Shown: piece after piece, positions 26,837-35,689 of the stretch | How positions within the stretch are numbered: the stretch's first letter is position 1 | Layout: every line of letters starts with the position of its first letter | Assembly (NCBI RefSeq): GCF_003614945.1 | Contig: NZ_QYCZ01000001.1 | Coordinates: 1,320,001 to 1,384,000, forward strand | Reading direction: 5' to 3' | From: Bergeyella cardium | GTDB lineage: Bacteria > Bacteroidota > Bacteroidia > Flavobacteriales > Weeksellaceae | Length of the DNA: 64,000 nucleotides | Program-made: the position numbers and the translations under genes | Notes under the pieces: generated by a model | The model's database searches: none | What the model was told of the DNA's origin: nothing | What the model saw: the letters and a program-made list of their open reading frames with translations, nothing else

Positions 26837-28156
26837 GTGAATCAAACCGAGCTTATATTCAACCCTGCCGATATTGCTGAAACTCTGAGCGAGCTTCACG
26901 CAGACGAGCGCGTACTTGCCTTTTTAAAAGTACCCAAAGAATATAAAGCAGAGGTTTTTTCTCATCTTGCACCAGATTTTCAAGAGGAAACCATTAGGAG
27001 AATCGGAAGTGAAGAGGTTTCGGAAATCCTTAATGCGATGACGCCAGACGACCGTACGGCACTCTTTGAAGACTTTCCCGATGAGTTGATAAAATACTCC
27101 ATCAACCACCTTAATCCTCAGGAAAGGCGGGTTGCCCTCAAACTCTTAGGCTATGATGCCAATTCCATTGCCCGACTGATGACGCCCTACTACATCCAAA
27201 TCCGAAAGGAATGGACAGTAAAAAGGTGCCTTGAACAAATTAAAAAGGTGGGAAAAAAAGTGGAAACAATGAACCACCTCTATGTGGTTGATGAAAAAAA
27301 TAGACTGATTGATGACCTTACCATAGGTAATCTCCTCCTCTCTGAGGAAGACGCTTTGGTCTCTGATATTACCGATAACCACTTCGTGGCAATCACTACC
27401 ACTACAACGAAGGAAGACGCCGTTTCCTACTTTGAGAAATACGACCGCTCTGCACTGCCCATCATCACCGAAGCAGGGGTGCTGGTAGGGATTGTAACCA
27501 TAGACGACATCCTCGACCAGATAGAGCAACAAAACACCGAAGACATCCAGAAATTCGGGGGTTTGGAAGCTCTCGACCTGCCTTATACCGATACTTCTAT
27601 CTGGGAAATGGTAAAAAAAAGGGGCTTTTGGCTCGTTATCCTCTTCCTCTCCGAGATGCTCACAGCAACGGCTATGGGCTACTTTGAAAACGAGATTGAA
27701 AAAGCAGTGGTACTCGCACTCTTCGTCCCTCTCATCATTTCCAGTGGAGGGAATTCTGGTTCGCAGGCAGCAACACTTATCATCAGGGCAATGGCTCTGC
27801 AAGAAATTTCATTAAAAGACTGGTGGTATGTAATGCGCAAAGAGATTATAACAGGCACACTCCTCGGAAGCATATTAGGCGCTATCGGTTTCTTACGAAT
27901 TGCCCTCTGGCAAGAAGCGGGGCTTATAGATTATGGTCAGTTCTGGGTTTCCATAGGCTTCAGCGTAGGGATTTCTCTGGTGGCTATCGTACTATGGGGA
28001 GCGGTTTCTGGCTCTATGGTGCCTTTTATCCTGAAAAAACTGAAACTTGACCCCGCTACCTCATCTGCACCTTTCGTTGCCACTCTTGTAGATGTTACAG
28101 GGCTGATTATTTACTTCTCCGTAGCAGGGCTACTACTCTCTGGCAAGCTCCTTTAA
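26837..28156 (+). CDS. mgtE: magnesium transporter MgtE
   Basis: 439 aa, GTG start preceded by GAGGAGAA. Cytoplasmic N domain (residues 1-125, [14 protein letters not shown]), two CBS domains (about 130-245, [20 protein letters not shown] and [21 protein letters not shown]), then five membrane helices with [24 protein letters not shown], the conserved pore segment, and the [16 protein letters not shown] end. Mg2+ bound between the cytoplasmic domains closes the channel. Confidence 0.95.
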   Translation: MNQTELIFNPADIAETLSELHADERVLAFLKVPKEYKAEVFSHLAPDFQEETIRRIGSEEVSEILNAMTPDDRTALFEDFPDELIKYSINHLNPQERRVALKLLGYDANSIARLMTPYYIQIRKEWTVKRCLEQIKKVGKKVETMNHLYVVDEKNRLIDDLTIGNLLLSEEDALVSDITDNHFVAITTTTTKEDAVSYFEKYDRSALPIITEAGVLVGIVTIDDILDQIEQQNTEDIQKFGGLEALDLPYTDTSIWEMVKKRGFWLVILFLSEMLTATAMGYFENEIEKAVVLALFVPLIISSGGNSGSQAATLIIRAMALQEISLKDWWYVMRKEIITGTLLGSILGAIGFLRIALWQEAGLIDYGQFWVSIGFSVGISLVAIVLWGAVSGSMVPFILKKLKLDPATSSAPFVATLVDVTGLIIYFSVAGLLLSGKLL

Positions 28157-28446
28157 AACTAAAACAGCGTTTTTTTATTGATTTAATAACAAAACAAGCA
28201 AAAACCCTTTAAATCTTCACGATTTTGATTTCGCAAAAAATTTTTGGAGCGTTTTTTTGTCATCAACCTATATAGAGACCCCTCAGAGGGCGTTTTTCCT
28301 ATTTTTTTCATTATGCACGCTCCCTTTTTTGCATTGATGGGATGGGGAGGGCAGAATTAGAAAAAAATCTCTCTAATGTATGGGGTAGAAAATTCCCGTA
28401 AAAAAATAATTACTCACTAAAACAATAGTATTAAAATAAAAATACC
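28157..28446. other. intergenic region between mgtE and dnaX
   Basis: No gene seen. GCGTTTTT motifs recur at about 28172, 28254 and 28290; the last follows a short CCCTC/GAGGG hairpin near 28280 and may serve as a terminator. Confidence 0.35.
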
Positions 28447-28454
28447 TATTTTTG
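28447..28454 (+). promoter_or_regulatory. -7 box TATTTTTG abutting the dnaX start
   Basis: TAnnTTTG match that ends only 4 nt before ATG 28459, leaving almost no room for a 5' leader. Confidence 0.5.
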
Positions 28455-28458
28455 GCGT

Positions 28459-30152
28459 ATGGAAAATTTCATTGTTTCGGCCCGAAAATACCGCCCTCAA
28501 GAGTTTGAAACCGTTGTTGGGCAGGCACACATCACTGATACTTTGGAACACGCAATAGAGAATGGGCAGATTGCTCAGGCTCTTTTATTTTGTGGTCCTC
28601 GTGGGGTGGGTAAAACTACTTGTGCAAGGATTCTCGCAAGAAAAATCAATGAAAAAGATGGCTCTACATCAGAGGATGGCTTCGCTTATAATATCTATGA
28701 GCTCGATGCGGCTTCTAATAACTCGGTAGATGATATTAGAAATCTTATAGACCAGGTTCGTTTTGCTCCACAAGTAGGCAAATACAAAGTCTATATTATA
28801 GATGAGGTTCATATGCTTTCTCAGGCAGCATTTAATGCTTTTTTAAAGACATTGGAAGAGCCTCCTGCACACGCTATTTTCATTTTAGCAACTACGGAAA
28901 AGCATAAGATTATCCCGACCATTCTTTCCCGCTGCCAAATCTATGATTTCAAAAGAATAGGCATTGAGGATATTCAGAATCACCTAAAAAAAATTGCACA
29001 GGAAGAGAATATTCAATACGAAGATGATGCCCTCTACCTCATTGCACAAAAAGCCGATGGCGCTCTAAGAGATGCACTCTCTATATTTGACAGGCTCTCT
29101 ACCTTTACCCAAAAGAATATCACATTACAACAAGCTGCAGAAGTATTAAATGTGCTGGACTATGACCAGTATTTGAAAATCGCTGATTTAGCCTTTGAAA
29201 CCAAAATACCAGAGGTTCTCACCGCCTTTAATGAAATCGTAAAAAAGGGATTTGACCCGCATATCTTCATTGCAGGGCTTGGAAGCCATTTCCGAGATTT
29301 AATGATGGCTCAGAACCCCAATACGCTGAACTTAATAGAAGTTGGCGAAGTAACAAAAGCTAAATTTGCCGAGCAAAGCAAAAAGTGGAAACCTCAACTG
29401 TTGATTGATGCCATAGAAATATGCAACACTGCCGATATTAATTACAAAACCTCCAAAAACCCAAGGCTGACGGTAGAAATTGCATTAATGCAGCTCTCAA
29501 GCCTGATGGCAGAAACAGAAGGGCTTAAAAAAAAAAGTTTAGAATAATCGCTCCTTTCTTGGACCAAGCGGAACCTCATCAAGAGAAAACCAAGCCCACT
29601 AAAACAGAAAGTGCCCCAAAACCAGCAGCCGACCTCTCAGAGCTTAGAAAAGAAATCTCAATTCCTAAGGCATCAAAGCCGTTGGCGGGGAGCAAATCCG
29701 TTGCTTCCAAGTTTAATATACACAACAAACTCAACAGCGAGGAGAAAACAGAGACTACGGAAACAGAGGTGAGCAATGCCCCCCTACCCAATCAGCACTT
29801 TTCTCAAACGGATTTAGAGACGGAATGGAATAAATTCTTAGAACTGCTGAAAGTGAAAAATATAGTAGTCTATGCGGCTATTAATGGCTTTGTTCTAACC
29901 AAAACTGGCGAAAATACAATTGAAATAAAGTATCCATCAGAGACGGCAAAAGATAAATTTGAAGCGATACAGCTTGAGTTCTTTAATGCTTTTAAGCACA
30001 AGACCAAGCACTTCAATATCTCTGTAGAATATACGCTTGATGTGAGTACTAAAAGAGAAATTGTAAGTGAAAAAAGTACTTTTGAGAAGTTTTTAGAGAT
30101 TAATCCTCTACTCAAAAACCTGGATGATTTGGTTAAATTTGATTTCTCATAA
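28459..30152 (+). CDS. dnaX: DNA polymerase III gamma/tau subunit (split by A10 slippery tract)
   Basis: Clamp-loader ATPase. The zero frame gives 362 aa (28459-29547): Walker A GPRGVGKTTCARILARK, DELDAASNNSVDDIR-type sensor region (YELDAASNNSVDDIR), Walker B VYIIDEVHMLS, SRC motif TILSRCQIYDF. It stops at 29545 just after GGG CTT and ten A. Reading one base back in the A run (AAAAAAG) continues as KKKKFRIIAPFLDQAEPHQE into the frame open to 30152, giving a 564-aa tau-like protein. So either a gamma/tau pair made by -1 frameshifting or transcript slippage, or a one-base homopolymer error. The Cys4 zinc module of E. coli DnaX is absent. Confidence 0.9.
29527..29537 (+). promoter_or_regulatory. 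A10-G slippery sequence in dnaX
   Basis: Ten A followed by G, containing the A-AAA-AAG heptamer used for -1 frameshifting in E. coli dnaX; long A runs cause transcript slippage in Thermus dnaX. A short CGCT/AGCG stem may form about 12 nt downstream. Confidence 0.6.
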
Positions 30153-32076
30153 GGTCGATCTTCACACTTCCGAAAACTTTATCAATTTCGTTTTTAAGCT
30201 GAGTGAGCTTCACGATTTTTAAGTAATCCTCCTCTTTATTTTCCGAATCTTCCAAATTCTTCTTTATCTCGTGTATGAGGCTTACTACATATTCTCGTTT
30301 GTGTCTGTAAATACTGTCGCTTATTATTTTAGGAACCACCTCTTCTTCTCGGCTGAAATAGATATTGTACTTTTCCCAATTGCTGGTATGGTATCTCTCT
30401 ACCGATATATCGGCGATTTTCTTGGTAATATCTTCATCCATCAGGGTGAGAAAAAAGCTATCGGTACGGAGCTCTCCCTCTGCTAAGCCCGCCTTAATTT
30501 CATTAATAATCATCTGATTTACGGGTGAGATTACCGAATAATCATCTTCATCAAAATAGTTAATAATCTCCTCTACTGCGGTTATTTTGTAGTCATTTCC
30601 CTCCTCATCTTTTCTTTGCAGTACATAATTGCCGTATTTGAGCATCAGCTCTACCAATTTTTCTTCAAGGACGAGAAGCGGATTTACCCCCAGCTCCGAA
30701 CTTTTGGATTTTATAACCTCAAGTTTTATAGTGGGCTGCCTCTGCCTCTCGGCAGAAGAATTCCCTCTGAGTATCTGTTGCTGTACGCTCAATTCATTGA
30801 AGAGCGATGGCTCACTAATCTGAAACTTTGTAGAAACCTCCTTTATATAGACTTCCTGTTTCAGGATATTTTCTATATGGGCTATAGATTTTACGATATC
30901 CCGAATTGCTTCTGCTTTTTTTATCGGGTCATTATCGGCTTCTTTGAAGAGAATTTCTGCTTTAAAATCGATAAAATCCTGCGAATGCTTATCGATAAAC
31001 GCCTCTACATAATCTCTTGGATGTTTCCTCGCAAAACTGTCGGGGTCATCACCGTCTGGGAATAGCAAAACTCTAATATTCATCCCCTGTGTAAGGAGTA
31101 AATCTATACTTCTGAAGCTGGCTTTTATCCCTGCTTTATCTCCATCAAAGAGGATGGTTACATTCTCAGTAAGCCTTTTAATGAGTTTTATCTGCTCTAC
31201 GGTAAGGGCGGTTCCCGAGCTCGCGACCACATTTTCTATCCCCGCCTGGTGTAGGGAAATCACATCCATATACCCCTCAACCAAAAGGCATTTGTCATAT
31301 TTAGAAATCGCTTGCTTGCTTTGGTTCAAGCCGTAGAGCACATTGGATTTATGGTAAATTTCCGTCTCTGGCGAGTTAAGGTATTTCGCAGCTTTTACAT
31401 TGGACTTTAATATCCTCGCACCAAAACCTAAAACCCTCCCCGAAAAGCTATGGATAGGGAAGATTACCCGCTCGCGGAATCTGTCAATCCCACTATTCTC
31501 CCTAAAAATAGAAATCCCAGACTTTTCAAGTATCTCTTTTGAATAGCCTTTGGAGAGCGCATATTCGGTAAATGCATCTTTTTTCTCTGGAGAATAGCCC
31601 AGCTGAAACTTCTGTATAACCTCGGTTTTCAGTTCCCTTTCCTTAAAGTATGAGAGCCCGATAGCTTTTCCTTCTTCCGTTTCCCAAAGTTGCTCTTGGT
31701 AGTAGGCATTGGCAACTTCATTTATTTTATAGAGTAAATCTCTCTCGGAGCGCTGATGTTTCTCCTCTTCGCTGAGTTCCTTTCGGTCTTCCTCTACCTC
31801 GATTCCATATTTTTTAGCAACAAATCTCAGTGCTTCGGGATAGCTAAAGCCCTCTATTTCCATAAGGAAAGAAAGTGCCGTCCCCCCCTTTCCAGAGGAG
31901 AAATCTTTCCAGATTTGCTTGCTCGGGGAGACTACAAAACTTGGTGTTTTCTCATCCTGAAAAGGGCTAAGCCCCTTCAATGTAGTGCCTGCCCTTTTGA
32001 GCTGAACATACTCGCCAATAATCTCCTCTATCCGCATTGCAGAGAAAATCTTATCTATCGTAGCCTGTGAAATCAT
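30133..32076 (-). CDS. dnaG: DNA primase
   Basis: 647 aa. N-terminal domain GLSPFQDEKTPSFVVSPSKQIWKDFSSGKGGTALSFL corresponds to the CHC2 zinc-binding domain, but every Cys and His ligand is replaced (CPFH becomes SPFQ, CFGCG becomes DFSSG). TOPRIM motifs are intact: LLVEGYMDVISLHQAG and VTILFDGDKAGIKAS. The C-terminal helicase-binding part follows. Makes RNA primers at the replication fork. The 3' end overlaps the tau frame of dnaX by 20 bp in convergent orientation. Confidence 0.95.
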   Translation of the reverse strand: MISQATIDKIFSAMRIEEIIGEYVQLKRAGTTLKGLSPFQDEKTPSFVVSPSKQIWKDFSSGKGGTALSFLMEIEGFSYPEALRFVAKKYGIEVEEDRKELSEEEKHQRSERDLLYKINEVANAYYQEQLWETEEGKAIGLSYFKERELKTEVIQKFQLGYSPEKKDAFTEYALSKGYSKEILEKSGISIFRENSGIDRFRERVIFPIHSFSGRVLGFGARILKSNVKAAKYLNSPETEIYHKSNVLYGLNQSKQAISKYDKCLLVEGYMDVISLHQAGIENVVASSGTALTVEQIKLIKRLTENVTILFDGDKAGIKASFRSIDLLLTQGMNIRVLLFPDGDDPDSFARKHPRDYVEAFIDKHSQDFIDFKAEILFKEADNDPIKKAEAIRDIVKSIAHIENILKQEVYIKEVSTKFQISEPSLFNELSVQQQILRGNSSAERQRQPTIKLEVIKSKSSELGVNPLLVLEEKLVELMLKYGNYVLQRKDEEGNDYKITAVEEIINYFDEDDYSVISPVNQMIINEIKAGLAEGELRTDSFFLTLMDEDITKKIADISVERYHTSNWEKYNIYFSREEEVVPKIISDSIYRHKREYVVSLIHEIKKNLEDSENKEEDYLKIVKLTQLKNEIDKVFGSVKIDLMRNQI

Positions 32077-32122
32077 ACCACAAATGTAACGGTTTATTCT
32101 TCTAAATTCTTACTTTTACGCA

Positions 32123-32356
32123 ATGAAAACAATACAAATAAAAGCTCCTGACTTTTTCGAACTCCTAAAACTAAAAGAAACTTCTATGTGGGATATTTTC
32201 TCTCAAATGATTGACGGTGAGGAAAAGCATATCATCTTCCTCAACTCCGAAAACACCCCAATTTTCAGCTATACCCTTCCCAAAACTTTGGAAAAACTCC
32301 GCAAAGACCGAGAAGTTTTCTCAGCAGAATTTCAAAAAAAGATTCAGCAGAACTAA
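32123..32356 (+). CDS. hypothetical protein (77 aa)
   Basis: 77 aa, starting MKTIQIKAPDFFELLKLKET, cytoplasmic, with an IIFLNSENTPIFSYTL core and a charged helical tail. Divergent from dnaG, 46 nt away; a near-match to a -7 box (TACTTTTA) precedes it. No family recognised. Confidence 0.55.
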   Translation: MKTIQIKAPDFFELLKLKETSMWDIFSQMIDGEEKHIIFLNSENTPIFSYTLPKTLEKLRKDREVFSAEFQKKIQQN

Positions 32357-32364
32357 TAAGAAAA

Positions 32365-32390
32365 CATAAAAAAGAGAGAATTTTTCTCTC
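32365..32390 (-). terminator. terminator of the Gfo/Idh gene
   Basis: GAGAGAA (32374-32380) / TTCTCTC (32384-32390); on the minus strand the stem is followed by a T run. It starts 4 nt past the stop codon of the oxidoreductase gene. Confidence 0.7.
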
Positions 32391-32394
32391 CTCT

Positions 32395-33360
32395 CTATTT
32401 ATTAATAAGTTCTGCTATTTTCAGGGCTACTTTCAGCGCTTCTGTACCGTCTTTTAAGGGGACTTGTATCGGTGTATTCTTTTCTATTGAGTCTGCAAAG
32501 GCATTAAGCTCATCGAGTATCGCATTATTAGGCTCTATCTTGGGATACTCAAAGAGAATCTGATTTTTTTCTCCTTCGGCGTTTTCTATAATCATATCAA
32601 ATTCGGAAGGTTCTTTCGGTGCTTCTTTCATTCGGATAACTTCTGCCTTTTTCTCAAAGAAATCTACCGAAATATAAGCATCTTGCTGGAAGAATCTACA
32701 TTTGCGCATCGCTTTCATCGATATTCTGGAAGTCGTAAGATTCGCTACACAGCCGTTTTCAAATTCTATCCGTGCATTGGCAATATCTGGCGTTTTGCTC
32801 ACCACACATACTCCGCTGGCGTGTATTTCTTTTATCTCAGATTTTACAATGCTAAGGAGGATATCCAAATCGTGAATCATCAGGTCTAATACCACCGAAA
32901 CATCGGTTCCACGAGGGTTAAACTCCGCCAAACGGTGGATTTCTATAAACATCGGATGGTGGATATAGCCCTTAGTCGCAATAAATGCAGGATTGTACCG
33001 CTCCACATGACCTACTTGCGCCTTAATTCCTTTCTCGGAGCTGGATTTCATTATGCTCTCTGCCTGCTCTAAGGTCTGGGTAACGGGCTTTTCTATAAAG
33101 AAATGAATACCTCTGTCTATCGCTTTTTGGGCATAATCATAATGATAAATAGTTGGGGTAACGATGTCTATTACCTCCACCTGAGAGAGCAATTCATCAA
33201 AATCTTCAAAGAATGTATAACCAAACTCAGCTTCAAGGTGCTTCCCGCTCTCCACATCTTTATCGTGAAAGCCTACAAGTTCATATTTTTCCGATTGATG
33301 GAGTAATTTCAGGTGAATTTTCCCTAAATGCCCCGCTCCTACTAATCCTACTCTTAACAT
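32395..33360 (-). CDS. Gfo/Idh/MocA family oxidoreductase
   Basis: 321 aa. Rossmann motif VGLVGAGHLGKIHLKLL at the N-terminus, IDIVTPTIYHYDYA, the family EKP motif in FFIEKPVTQTLEQA and a DLMIHDLDILLS motif with the conserved His-Asp. NAD(P)-dependent sugar-like substrate oxidation or reduction is expected; substrate unknown. Starts 15 nt after the E2 gene stop, likely co-transcribed with it. Confidence 0.85.
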   Translation of the reverse strand: MLRVGLVGAGHLGKIHLKLLHQSEKYELVGFHDKDVESGKHLEAEFGYTFFEDFDELLSQVEVIDIVTPTIYHYDYAQKAIDRGIHFFIEKPVTQTLEQAESIMKSSSEKGIKAQVGHVERYNPAFIATKGYIHHPMFIEIHRLAEFNPRGTDVSVVLDLMIHDLDILLSIVKSEIKEIHASGVCVVSKTPDIANARIEFENGCVANLTTSRISMKAMRKCRFFQQDAYISVDFFEKKAEVIRMKEAPKEPSEFDMIIENAEGEKNQILFEYPKIEPNNAILDELNAFADSIEKNTPIQVPLKDGTEALKVALKIAELINK

Positions 33361-33375
33361 TATCGGTGGAGTTAA

Positions 33376-34689
33376 TTAAACCTCTGTATCTAAATCCCAG
33401 CTTTCAAGGTAATCATTTACCCTTTTCAGGAATAATCCGCCCAAAGAGCCATCTACCACTCGGTGGTCATAGGAATGAGACATAAACATCAAGTTTCTAA
33501 TGGCAATTACATCTCCATCTTTGGTTTCAAGGACTGCGGGCTTCTTCACAATAGCCCCTACTGCTAAAATAGCAACCTGTGGCTGAGGAATGATAGGCGT
33601 CCCCATCAGATTCCCGAAGCTCCCTACATTGGAGATAGTATAAGTAGCGCCTTGCGTATCCTCCGGTTTTAATTTCTTATTCCTCGCTCTGTGTGCAAGG
33701 TCGTTAATCGCTTTTGCAAGCCCAGAGAGCGAGAGCTGGTCTGCATTTTTAATTACAGGCACGATGAGGTTACCGTCTGGCAGCGCCGTAGCCATACCTA
33801 TATTGATATTTTTCTTTTTAATAATCTGGTCTCCATTTACAGAGATATTAATCATCGGGTAATCTTGGATAGCCCTTACCACTGCTCTCACGAATATCGG
33901 CATAAAGGTGAGTTTCTCGCCCTCACGCTTTTCAAACAGAGATTTATTTTTGTTTCTCCATTTTACCACATTGGTTACATCAGTTTCAATAAATGAAGTT
34001 ACATGCGGAGAAATCTGCTTAGACTTCACCATATTCTCAGCGATGATTTTCCTCATCCTGTCCATTGGGATAATTTCATCTCCAGCACTTGCAGAAAGTG
34101 TTTGTACAGTCTGTGTTTGAGGCTTAGCCTCCACCTTAGGTGCTTCTTTCGTTTCAGTACGAGCTACTTCTGCTTTGGCAGGCTGGGAGCCTCTATTTTT
34201 CACAAAGGCGAGGATGTCATCTTTGGTAATTCTACCTTCCAGACCTGTACCTTTTATGCTGGCAAGCTCTGCTTCTGTAATTTTTTCCTGCTGGATGATG
34301 GACTTCACCAATGGCGATAAAAACTGCCCTGATTCCCCGCTCGCAACTGCTTTGAGCGGCTCTTCCAATGCAGCAACTACCTCTACAGCAGGCACTGATT
34401 CTTCTTTCTGAGGTGCTTCTACGGCTTCTGCATCTGCTGTACCCTCTCCTTCAATTTCTAAAATGGCAATAGGCTCTCCTACTTTTGCTATTTCGTCTTT
34501 ATTTTTTAGAATTTTTACCAATTTCCCAGACACGGGAGTGGGCACATCAGAATCTACCTTATCTGTTGCGATTTCTACTACGCTATCATCTTCATTTACC
34601 CTATCGCCCTCATTCACGAGCCAAGTAATTACTGTTGCTTCCATAACGCCCTCGCCCATAGAGGGGAGTAATAATTTATATTCTGCCAT
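33376..34689 (-). CDS. 2-oxoacid dehydrogenase E2 (dihydrolipoamide acyltransferase)
   Basis: 437 aa. Lipoyl domain 1-80 with lipoyl-Lys in EIATDKVDSDVPTP; Ala/Glu/Pro linker; peripheral subunit-binding domain about 125-160 (SPLVKSIIQQEKITEAELAS); a second linker; catalytic domain from about 210 to the end with active-site SYDHRVVDGSLGGLF. Core of a branched-chain or related 2-oxoacid dehydrogenase complex; the exact substrate cannot be told. E1 and E3 genes are not adjacent. Confidence 0.9.
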   Translation of the reverse strand: MAEYKLLLPSMGEGVMEATVITWLVNEGDRVNEDDSVVEIATDKVDSDVPTPVSGKLVKILKNKDEIAKVGEPIAILEIEGEGTADAEAVEAPQKEESVPAVEVVAALEEPLKAVASGESGQFLSPLVKSIIQQEKITEAELASIKGTGLEGRITKDDILAFVKNRGSQPAKAEVARTETKEAPKVEAKPQTQTVQTLSASAGDEIIPMDRMRKIIAENMVKSKQISPHVTSFIETDVTNVVKWRNKNKSLFEKREGEKLTFMPIFVRAVVRAIQDYPMINISVNGDQIIKKKNINIGMATALPDGNLIVPVIKNADQLSLSGLAKAINDLAHRARNKKLKPEDTQGATYTISNVGSFGNLMGTPIIPQPQVAILAVGAIVKKPAVLETKDGDVIAIRNLMFMSHSYDHRVVDGSLGGLFLKRVNDYLESWDLDTEV

Positions 34690-34779
34690 TTTCTTAATTT
34701 TTGATGATGCACAAATATAAACAAATTTGCGGAATGTATAATATTAAGCTGATTTTTTGAGAAAAATTGAAAATAAAAA

Positions 34780-35104
34780 CGCGAGAAAGTCTATAAGCCG
34801 GATTCTGTACCTCGAAACCGAGATGCCTGTTATTTATCTACGCCATACATTGCTGCATAGCTTGAGCTGATTACCCCTCGGCATTCGGAGCGGGCACTCC
34901 TATTCTGGCTAAGCCAAAAGAACCGATATACTTATCATTGCTCCGCATAGAGTTTACCTGATTTCACTACAGCCGTACTGTACATTCTTTCTGTTGCACT
35001 TGTCCTCGCCTCGCGGCGGACGGATGTTATCCGCTATGCTTCCCTGTGGAGTCCGGACTTTCCTACCCTCCAAAGTGGAGAATCAACAGGCCAACTTTCT
35101 CGCG
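34780..35104 (-). ncRNA. rnpB: RNase P RNA (bacterial type A)
   Basis: On the minus strand the RNA starts CGCGAGAAAGTTGGCC, continues with the hallmark GGAAAGTCCGGACTCC and ends ACAGAATCCGGCTTATAGAC then TTTCTCGCG, so 5' and 3' ends pair as P1. These are the conserved core elements of RNase P RNA, the ribozyme that matures tRNA 5' ends. Boundaries are set by the P1 helix and accurate to a few nt. Confidence 0.93.
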
Positions 35105-35108
35105 ACCG

Positions 35109-35116
35109 CAAATATA
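35109..35116 (-). promoter_or_regulatory. -7 box TATATTTG of rnpB
   Basis: Minus-strand TAnnTTTG ending 4 nt before the RNA's 5' end as defined by the P1 helix. This gives an internal estimate of the box-to-start distance in this organism. Confidence 0.7.
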
Positions 35117-35325
35117 CTATTTTGCACCATAGCATACCCTAGCCAATAAAATAACCTCAACATCCCCCCTCCCCCCACCTAGCTAGCGAAGCAACCACTC
35201 GCGTGAAGAGCACCCTCCTAGCAGGGGAGGCAACCACTCGCGTGGCAGACGATTAGCCACAGCATAGCAGGCAATTATTTCTAAGTGCTCCCCACGTAGT
35301 GGGCTTGGATGAAACTAGAAACGCT
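35117..35325. other. intergenic hairpin-rich repeat field
   Basis: No gene. Contains C-rich tracts (35163-35178), CCACTCGCGTGG-type hairpins near 35193 and 35233, a CCTCC/GGAGG hairpin (35214-35230) and a GCAATTATTTCTAAGTGCTC module at 35271-35290 followed by hairpin CCCAC-GTA-GTGGG (35291-35303). Confidence 0.6.
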
Positions 35326-35543
35326 CGAATTTTCCTCCAATGAGAAAAATATTAACAAGATTCACGCGAATTTTCCTCCGATGAGAAAAATATTAACAAG
35401 ATTCACGCGAATTTTCCTCCGATGAGAAAAATATTAACAAGATTCACGCGAATTTTCCTCCAATGAGAAAAATATTAACAAGATTCACGCGAATTTTCCT
35501 CCAATGAGAAAAATATTGACAAGATTCACGCGAATTTTCCTCC
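35326..35543. repeat. 41-bp tandem repeat, five full units plus a partial
   Basis: Units start at 35326, 35367, 35408, 35449 and 35490, with a 13-bp partial at 35531. Each begins CGAATTTTCCTCC and ends AACAAGATTCACG. Units 2 and 3 have CGATG where 1, 4 and 5 have CAATG; unit 5 has ATTGAC for ATTAAC. Each unit can form an imperfect ATTTT-C-CTC / GAG-A-AAAAT hairpin. Confidence 0.95.
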
Positions 35544-35544
35544 A

Positions 35545-35584
35545 CACCGTAGCCGGTGGGGCAATTATTTCTAAGTGCTCCCCA
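35545..35584. repeat. second copy of the GCAATTATTTCTAAGTGCTC module
   Basis: Hairpin CACCG-TAGC-CGGTG (35545-35558), then the module GCAATTATTTCTAAGTGCTC at 35561-35580 and CCCA, identical to 35271-35294. Confidence 0.75.
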
Positions 35585-35689
35585 TAATGAACTCATAAAA
35601 TAAAAGAGGAAAAGATTAGAAAAAACTCCTTCTCCACGCTAAAAGGATAAGTCCCTCAGCTGGAAGCTGTGCATCACCTGCAAGGTGGG

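Noticed and set aside
27146-27873. Long minus-strand frames inside mgtE
   Set aside because: Cys/His-rich shadow translation of a clear membrane transporter gene on the other strand.
32395-33485. Plus-strand frames over the Gfo/Idh gene
   Set aside because: Shadows of a conserved gene on the minus strand.
33376-34720. Several plus-strand frames of 70-105 codons
   Set aside because: All are shadows of the E2 gene; they lack start context and familiar domains.
35326-35543. Possible CRISPR array
   Set aside because: The 41-bp units are directly adjacent with no spacers, and there are no cas genes in the window.
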